From Methylobacterium sp. J-026 (lineage in GTDB: Bacteria; Pseudomonadota; Alphaproteobacteria; Rhizobiales; Beijerinckiaceae): a DNA stretch of 35,500 nucleotides. The stretch's first letter is position 1. The number at the start of each line of letters is the position of its first letter. The position numbers and the translations under genes are program-made. Under the pieces are notes generated by a model, which worked only from the letters and a program-made list of their open reading frames with translations, searched no databases and was not told where the DNA came from. The stretch is from assembly GCF_022829585.1 (NCBI RefSeq), contig NZ_JAKSYC010000349.1, positions 1-35,500 of the forward strand, in the 5' to 3' direction. Positions 30,896 through 35,500 of this stretch are shown here, in pieces.

Positions 30896-31998
30896 TTCTT
30901 CAACTCCTCGCCGTCGCCGAGACGCGTCCCCATGCGGGGCGGAGCGTAGCTGTAGAACGGACCGAGCGTGGCCGGCTGCAGCACCCGCTGGGCCACGCGT
31001 CCGGTCTCCGCCTCGGCCTGGGGATCCCCGTCCTCCGGCGCCTCGACGCGCTGCCGGGCCTCGATCCGGTGCCAGAGCAGGAGGCTCGGTAGGCCGACGC
31101 CGAGATCGGCGAAGCGCTTGACCAGCGACAGGGCGAGCGCCGCCTCGACGGGGATGTCGAACAGGCCGCACAGGGCGATCAGTCCCCCCTCCTGCGCGCC
31201 CAGCGCCCCCGGCACCGCGAAGGCCGCACCGCGCACCGCCTGGGCGAGGCTCTCGATCATCAGCGCCTGCGCGAAGTCGATCTGATAGCCCATGAAGCGC
31301 AGGCAGACATAGACCTCCAGGGTCCCGATCACCCAGCCGGCGAAGTGGATCACCAGCGCGGCGGCGAAGCGACCGTGGTTGCCGTAGAGCCGGCGCAGGC
31401 TGTCATAGAGCTGGTCGATCGCGCCGAAGGCGCGCCATTCGCGGCCGGAGGCGAAGCGGCTGAGCAGCCCCTGGATTAGGCGATGGCCGGCCCGGCGCTG
31501 GATCAGGTAGAAGGCGCCCAGCGCCGGCACTGCCAGGGCGAGGCCGCCCGCCACCGTCCGGGCGATCGGCCCGTCACCGCAGATCATGACCAGCAGGACG
31601 AGGCCGACCACGGTGAACAGGAGCTGGGTCAGCGCCTGCGTCATCAGGTCCACGAACATGCTGGCGCCGGCGAGCGCCCCCGGGACGCCGCGCTTGGACA
31701 GGAGGCGCGCCCCGATGAAGTCGCCGCCGACGGTGGCCACGGGCAACAGCGTGTTGATGCCCTCGCGCACGAAGCGCAGCGAGACGCAATCGGCGAGCCG
31801 GACGGTGCCCGCCGGGAACACGACGTGCCAGCCGAGGCCCGCCCAGGCGACGGCCACGATACGGGCCAACACCACCAGGGCAGCCCCCCAGCCGGCGCTC
31901 ACGACGGCGGCCGACACGTCCTCGAGACCCGAGGACATGAACAGGCCGACGACCGTGCAGAGACCGGCGATCGAGGCCAAGGTCGTCAGGCGCTTCAT
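30886..31998 (-). CDS. hpnL: Hopanoid-associated membrane protein HpnL
   Basis: This 370-residue protein has about eight membrane segments of the lysylphosphatidylglycerol-synthase transmembrane/AglD-like family: 'FVREGINTLLPVATVGGDFIGARLL' (about 75-99) and 'AVRGAAFAVPGALGAQEGG' (about 253-271) are typical. HpnL proteins co-occur with hopanoid genes; their exact role was unclear to me, with lipid translocation as one option. The C-terminal tail (from about 315) is cytoplasmic, acidic then Tyr/Pro-rich. It is the first gene of hpnL-M-I-J-K and diverges from the amidinotransferase gene across 209 bp. Confidence 0.93.
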   Translation of the reverse strand: MKRLTTLASIAGLCTVVGLFMSSGLEDVSAAVVSAGWGAALVVLARIVAVAWAGLGWHVVFPAGTVRLADCVSLRFVREGINTLLPVATVGGDFIGARLLSKRGVPGALAGASMFVDLMTQALTQLLFTVVGLVLLVMICGDGPIARTVAGGLALAVPALGAFYLIQRRAGHRLIQGLLSRFASGREWRAFGAIDQLYDSLRRLYGNHGRFAAALVIHFAGWVIGTLEVYVCLRFMGYQIDFAQALMIESLAQAVRGAAFAVPGALGAQEGGLIALCGLFDIPVEAALALSLVKRFADLGVGLPSLLLWHRIEARQRVEAPEDGDPQAEAETGRVAQRVLQPATLGPFYSYAPPRMGTRLGDGEELKKCA

Positions 31999-32207
31999 GG
32001 TCTACTTTCAAGCTCGCAAAAGGCTTGATGCGGGAAATCAGCCACGGTCGCGGCAGAAATAGGTCCGCCAGACCAAGAACGTTTCTGTCACGTTGCAGCA
32101 CGGATGACCGCTGTCTATCACCCGTTTGACACAGTAGGGGCCAAAGCGGCGCGGGGTCAGAGAGCCTACGCATAAGGCCGCGGCACGTCGCAGAAGGGGC
32201 ACATGTC

Positions 32208-33383
32208 ATGGAGCGGGAAGCACCGATCACGGCCATGGAGGCCGTGACCGCGGAGACGCATGCCGATGGCCTTCCGGGCAGGACGGGACCGGGCGTGCCG
32301 GCTCCCCAATCGCCGGTGATGGCCTGGAACGAGTGGGACCCGCTGGAGGAGGTGATCGTCGGCTCCCTGGACGGCGCCACGATCCCGACCCACCACCTCA
32401 CGGTGATCTTCAACCTGCCGCGCGCCGCGCAGCCGTTCTACCGGCTGGCGAGCGGCTGGAAGTATCCGAAGTTCATGAAGAAGCTGGCCCAGGCCGAGCT
32501 CGACAACTTCATCACGATCCTGGCCGGCGAGGGCGTGAAGGTCCGCCGTCCCGACACGGTGGACTTCTCGAAGAAGTTCAAGGCACCGCGCTGGTCGTCC
32601 CGGGGCTTCTGCGTGGCCTGCCCGCGCGACCCGTACCTCGTCATCGGCGACGAGATCATCGAGAGCCCGATGTGCTGGCGCTCGCGCTACTTCGAGGGCG
32701 ACGCCTACCGCTCGCTGTTCAAGGAGTATTTTCGCAATGGCGCCCGCTGGACCTCCGCGCCGCGGCCGCAGCTGACCGACGACCTCTACAATTACGATTA
32801 CCGGGTGCCGAACCTGAAGGCCGGCGAGCCCATGCAGTTCACCGTCAACGAGTTCGAGCCGGTCTTCGACGCGGCCGACTTCGTGCGCTGCGGCCGCGAC
32901 CTGTTCGTGACCCGCTCGAACGTGACCAACCTGATGGGCATCGAGTGGCTGCGCCGCCACCTCGGCCCGGGCTTCCGCATCCACGAGATCGAGAGCCGCT
33001 GCCCGCAGCCGATGCACATCGACTCGTCGTTCATGCCGCTGGCCCCCGGCAAGGTGCTGGTGAACCCGGACTACGTCGACGTCGAGAAGCTGCCGGCCGT
33101 GCTCAAGACATGGGACGTGCTGATCGCGCCCCGCCCCGACCCAGTCGAGGGTTTCATGAGCAAGATCTCGATGTGCTCGCCCTGGACCTCGATCAACGTC
33201 CTAGCGATCACCGAGAAGAAGATTGTCGTCGACCAGAGCCAGCCGACGCTGATCAAGGCGCTCAAGGATTGGGGCTTCGACCCGATCCCGGCGCCGTTCC
33301 TGAGCTACGGCCCGTTCGGCGGCTCGTTCCACTGCGCGACCCTCGACGTCCGCCGCCGCGGCGTGCTGAAGTCGTACTTCTAG
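32208..33383 (+). CDS. Glycine amidinotransferase-like enzyme; candidate guanidino-hopanoid synthase
   Basis: This 391-residue protein is a full-length member of the L-arginine:glycine amidinotransferase family (GATM, StrB1, CyrA, SxtG), which moves the amidino group of arginine to an amine through a Cys intermediate. The catalytic triad is intact: Asp224 in 'FDAADFVRCGRDLF', His270 in 'PMHIDSSF' and Cys376 in 'GGSFHCATLDVRRRG'. 'NVTNLMGIEWLRRHL' also follows GATM closely. The first 35 residues are a variable tail. The ATG at 32208 has AGAAGGGG 8 nt upstream. No creatine or streptomycin genes are near; instead it is divergent from hpnL. Because Methylobacterium makes guanidine-substituted BHT cyclitol ether, I infer that the acceptor is the amine of BHT cyclitol ether (or BHT-glucosamine). 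Family certain, substrate inferred. Confidence 0.9.
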   Translation: MEREAPITAMEAVTAETHADGLPGRTGPGVPAPQSPVMAWNEWDPLEEVIVGSLDGATIPTHHLTVIFNLPRAAQPFYRLASGWKYPKFMKKLAQAELDNFITILAGEGVKVRRPDTVDFSKKFKAPRWSSRGFCVACPRDPYLVIGDEIIESPMCWRSRYFEGDAYRSLFKEYFRNGARWTSAPRPQLTDDLYNYDYRVPNLKAGEPMQFTVNEFEPVFDAADFVRCGRDLFVTRSNVTNLMGIEWLRRHLGPGFRIHEIESRCPQPMHIDSSFMPLAPGKVLVNPDYVDVEKLPAVLKTWDVLIAPRPDPVEGFMSKISMCSPWTSINVLAITEKKIVVDQSQPTLIKALKDWGFDPIPAPFLSYGPFGGSFHCATLDVRRRGVLKSYF

Positions 33384-33476
33384 CCGTACCGCCCCGCCGC
33401 AGCGTCCGGATTTGCAAATCGGGTTTTGTATCGCTCCGGCTGGACTTCAGACCCCGCTCCAGAGATGACACGCGCC

Positions 33477-33504
33477 CTCCCTCCCCCCTCTGCGGGGGAG
33501 GGAG
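33477..33504. repeat. REP-like C/G-rich palindrome
   Basis: A perfect 11-bp stem (33477-33487 with 33494-33504) with a 6-nt loop. Purine/pyrimidine-biased palindromes like this are dispersed in many alphaproteobacterial genomes. It could also end the amidinotransferase transcript, although no T-tract follows. Confidence 0.65.
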
Positions 33505-33712
33505 ACGCGATTGTGTCCGGCCGCTGCCCTCTAGCGTCGATGATGTGTGCATCCGGTAGCCCGCAGGGGAGAGGGACGCGGCGCGGTCTACGACAGCACT
33601 TGTACCTCAAACCTGTGTGGCCCTTAGCCCCGGCGGGGAGGAGCTGGAGGTGGGGGTGGCGCCGGCTGGAGCGGTGCGAGGCCGCCTGCACCACCCCTGA
33701 CCCCTCACCGCA

Positions 33713-33732
33713 ATCCCGGGCAAGCCCGGGAT
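33713..33732. repeat. Short perfect palindrome
   Basis: An 8-bp stem (33713-33720 with 33725-33732) with a 4-nt loop, about 100 bp after the end of the hydrolase gene on the opposite strand. It may be a repeat or part of a transcription end. Confidence 0.5.
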
Positions 33733-33829
33733 CGCCAGGGGAGCGGAATAACGCCACGTTGTCAGAGGGCTAAGCCTCGGACAGTGTCGTGGAGATTTGG
33801 CAGCCGCCGCGGGGAGGGGCGGCCCCGGC

Positions 33830-34837
33830 TCAACGCGCCGCGATCCCCTCGATCAGCGCCCGGTTGAAGCCTTCGGGGTCGGACATCTGCGGCGCATGGC
33901 CGAGATCGGGAAACTCCACGAGGCGCGCCCCCGGGATCGCCCGGGCGGCCGCCTTGCCGAGTTCGGGATAATGGCCGAGCTGCGCCCGCACCTCCGGCGG
34001 CGCGAGATCCTTGCCGATGGCCGTGTTATCCCTCTGGCCGATCATCAGCAGGGTCGGCACTGCGATCTGCGGGAACCGGTACACCACCGGCTCGGTGACG
34101 ATCATGTCGTAGAGCAGCGCCGAATCCCAGGCGACCGCCTCCTTGCCGGGACCGGCATTGAGGCCGGCCAGCATCGTCACCCAGGGCTCGTAGCGGGCGT
34201 CCCATCGTCCGGCATAGTAGGTCGCGGTCTCGTAGGCGCGGATCGACTCCGCGCTGGTCTTCAGCTCGCGTTGGTACCAGCGCTCCAGGGAGATCGGCGG
34301 GAGGCCCTTGGCGCTCCAATCCTCCAGGCCGACCGGGTTGACCAGGACGAGCTGGGCAACCTCCTTCGGATACAGCAGGGCGTAGTGTGCGGCGAGCATG
34401 CCGCCCGTCGAGTGGCCGACCAGGATCGGGTGCTCGATCCCCAGCGATGCCAGCAGCGCGTGCGTGTTCTCGGCGAGCTGGCGGAAGGTGAACTGATAGG
34501 CCGCCGGCTTGCTCGATTTGCAGAAGCCGATTTGGTCCGGGGCGATCACCCGGTAGCCGGCCGCGGTCAGTGCCCGGATCTGGCTCTCCCACGTGGCGGC
34601 GCAGAAATTCTTGCCGTGGAGCAGCACCGCGGTCTGGCCGTTCGGTGTTTCGGCCGGCACGTCGAGATAGCCCATCTGGAGCGGCTGGCGCTGGGATGCG
34701 AACGGGAAGCGCCGCACGGGCAAGGGATAGTCGAAGCCTTCGAGTTCCGGGCCGTAGGCCGGGGCGGCGACGGGAGCCGCTGCTCCGGCAAGAACTGTCG
34801 GCACGAGGACGATAGCGGCGAGAAGGGGTCGGAGCAT
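33830..34837 (-). CDS. Secreted alpha/beta hydrolase
   Basis: This 335-residue alpha/beta-hydrolase has a signal peptide (about 1-25, ending 'VAAPA'). It has an oxyanion-loop 'LLHGKNFCAATW' (about 72-83), the nucleophile elbow 'GHSTGG' (Ser near 143), an acid Asp in 'IGQRDN' and the catalytic His in 'FPDLGHAPQ' near the C-terminus. The fold and triad are clear; the substrate (ester, epoxide or lactone) is not. The ATG at 34837 gives a complete signal peptide. The 165 bp to the next gene upstream show no clear promoter. There is no link to hopanoid genes beyond proximity. Confidence 0.9.
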   Translation of the reverse strand: MLRPLLAAIVLVPTVLAGAAAPVAAPAYGPELEGFDYPLPVRRFPFASQRQPLQMGYLDVPAETPNGQTAVLLHGKNFCAATWESQIRALTAAGYRVIAPDQIGFCKSSKPAAYQFTFRQLAENTHALLASLGIEHPILVGHSTGGMLAAHYALLYPKEVAQLVLVNPVGLEDWSAKGLPPISLERWYQRELKTSAESIRAYETATYYAGRWDARYEPWVTMLAGLNAGPGKEAVAWDSALLYDMIVTEPVVYRFPQIAVPTLLMIGQRDNTAIGKDLAPPEVRAQLGHYPELGKAAARAIPGARLVEFPDLGHAPQMSDPEGFNRALIEGIAAR

Positions 34838-35002
34838 GGGTGGCCTCGGAGCCTGTGTGCGCGCGGCGCGGGACGCCGCGCAGCCTGCACAGATCGGGCA
34901 TCCGAACGGACCTGTCTACGCATCGAGCCCGGAGCCGTCACCGCTCCGGTTCGACCGCGCCGGCCGCCGGGAGGGGGACCGCGCCGTCCCCGCCGTTCCA
35001 CC

Positions 35003-35500
35003 TCACGCCGAGGCCGGCCGCGACGCCTCGGCCCTATCGCCCTTGATGTACCAGTCTTCGGAGATCGAGAACGTCTTGAATCTATGCTCGTACCCGTTGC
35101 GCGCCATCAGGGCGCCGAGCTCTTCACGTTGCTGCGCGTCACCGCTCGCGATGCTCACCATCGTGACGGCGCGCTCGGAGAAATCGAAGTGATTCAGGAC
35201 GTCGAGGGTGTCGTCCTCGGCGCTGATGCACATGTAATCGATCGTGGCCGGCGCCTCCGCCGCTTGCAGGAAGCTGCGAAGCGTGACGGTCTCGACCTCG
35301 TGCCGCCGACCGCCACGCCGCGTGCCGGTCGGGACACCGGCTCCCGGTGATCCGGCGGCGGCTTGCTCCTCCGAACCGTCCGGGTCGTTGAACAGCATCT
35401 TCAAGCCATCCTCCGTGTAGACGAACTTGTTCGCGACGTAGCAATTCCGTCTGCTACGCAGTTGGTCGTACCGGCTACGCGCCGGTTCCGCGATCGCGCC
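35003..35500 (-). CDS. FkbM-family methyltransferase, 5' end outside window
   Basis: The frame is open from 35500 to the stop at 35003, so only the C-terminal 165 codons are visible. The segment 'GAIAEPARSRYDQLRSRRNC' at the window edge fits the SAM-binding 'EP' motif of FkbM methyltransferases, followed by 'VYTEDG', 'IDYMCISAEDDTLDVLNHFDF' (the family 'IDYLSIDTEG' position, here with altered acidic residues) and the terminal 'DWYIKGD', which matches the usual 'DDWYV' ending. FkbM enzymes are SAM-dependent O-methyltransferases, often acting on glycans or secondary metabolites. In-window starts such as TTG 35404 would cut into the fold and are not real. The Ser/Ala change in the 'SIDTEG' motif is unusual. 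Confidence 0.7.
   Translation of the reverse strand, partial: GAIAEPARSRYDQLRSRRNCYVANKFVYTEDGLKMLFNDPDGSEEQAAAGSPGAGVPTGTRRGGRRHEVETVTLRSFLQAAEAPATIDYMCISAEDDTLDVLNHFDFSERAVTMVSIASGDAQQREELGALMARNGYEHRFKTFSISEDWYIKGDRAEASRPASA

Larger units (their letters stand above)
33384..33829. other. Gene-free spacer with palindromic repeats
   Basis: These 446 bp after the amidinotransferase gene hold at least two palindromes (listed separately) and a degenerate direct repeat of the right half of the first one (33491-33510 compared with 33561-33580). Frames here are open only by composition. I see no gene, RNA or T-tract terminator. Confidence 0.55.

Noticed and set aside
32208..33383. Arginine deiminase or dimethylarginine hydrolase instead of amidinotransferase
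   Set aside because: Same superfamily, but 'FDAADF', 'PMHID' and 'GGSFHC..DVRRRG' are the specific GATM-type motifs and the length fits GATM.
1..35500. tRNA, rRNA, CRISPR arrays, insertion sequences, attachment sites
   Set aside because: I looked for tRNA-like folds in gaps, regularly spaced repeats and transposase motifs and saw none; gaps are mostly short and the genes are chromosomal in type.

Overview
The window reads as chromosome of a high-GC alphaproteobacterial methylotroph, most likely Methylobacterium/Methylorubrum. The reasons are the hopanoid tail-modification genes (hpnH, hpnN, hpnL-M-I-J-K), a gene of the tetrahydromethanopterin (H4MPT)-linked C1 family, alphaproteobacterial housekeeping genes (argB, rplS, leuD), and a perfect EcfG-type general-stress promoter. 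I see no phage, insertion sequence, CRISPR array, tRNA or rRNA.

Layout. (1) 1-11794 is a surface-polysaccharide block. It holds the 3' part of a Wza-type export lipoprotein gene (+). On the minus strand lie a UDP-glucose 6-dehydrogenase, a 2530-residue reducing type I polyketide synthase (PKS), and a pyridoxal-phosphate alpha-oxoamine synthase (AOS) whose start overlaps the PKS stop. The last three match rhizobial RkpK, RkpA and RkpG (WcbR/WcbT in Burkholderia), which are needed for capsular K antigen. (2) 12106-14558 holds argB, a pyrimidine-5'-nucleotidase-like HAD hydrolase and rplS with a clear terminator. (3) 14578-17360 is a C1-pathway block: a membrane protein, a 66-residue protein and a TIGR03123-like actin-fold protein in one minus-strand operon, divergent by only 9 bp from a HisA-like TIM-barrel gene. 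(4) 17430-21444 holds leuD, a CHASE3 chemoreceptor and an MltB-type lytic transglycosylase. (5) 21743-33383 is the hopanoid block. hpnH and hpnN diverge across 613 bp containing the EcfG-like promoter. hpnL-M-I-J-K forms a minus-strand operon. An L-arginine:glycine amidinotransferase homologue is transcribed divergently from hpnL. (6) 33384-35500 holds palindromic repeats, a periplasmic alpha/beta hydrolase and the 3' part of an FkbM-family methyltransferase gene.

How the genes work together. HpnH adds adenosine to diploptene. HpnI, HpnK and HpnJ then build GlcNAc-, glucosamine- and cyclitol-ether bacteriohopanetetrol (BHT). HpnL, HpnM and HpnN are membrane or trafficking components. The strongest new hypothesis is that the neighbouring amidinotransferase makes the guanidine-substituted BHT cyclitol ether reported from Methylobacterium, by moving the amidino group of arginine onto the free amine left by HpnK and HpnJ. 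A second point of interest is the PKS-AOS pair, whose logic resembles sphingoid-type chain release and may supply a lipid for capsule export. Functions are inferred from motifs read by eye; no database search was run.
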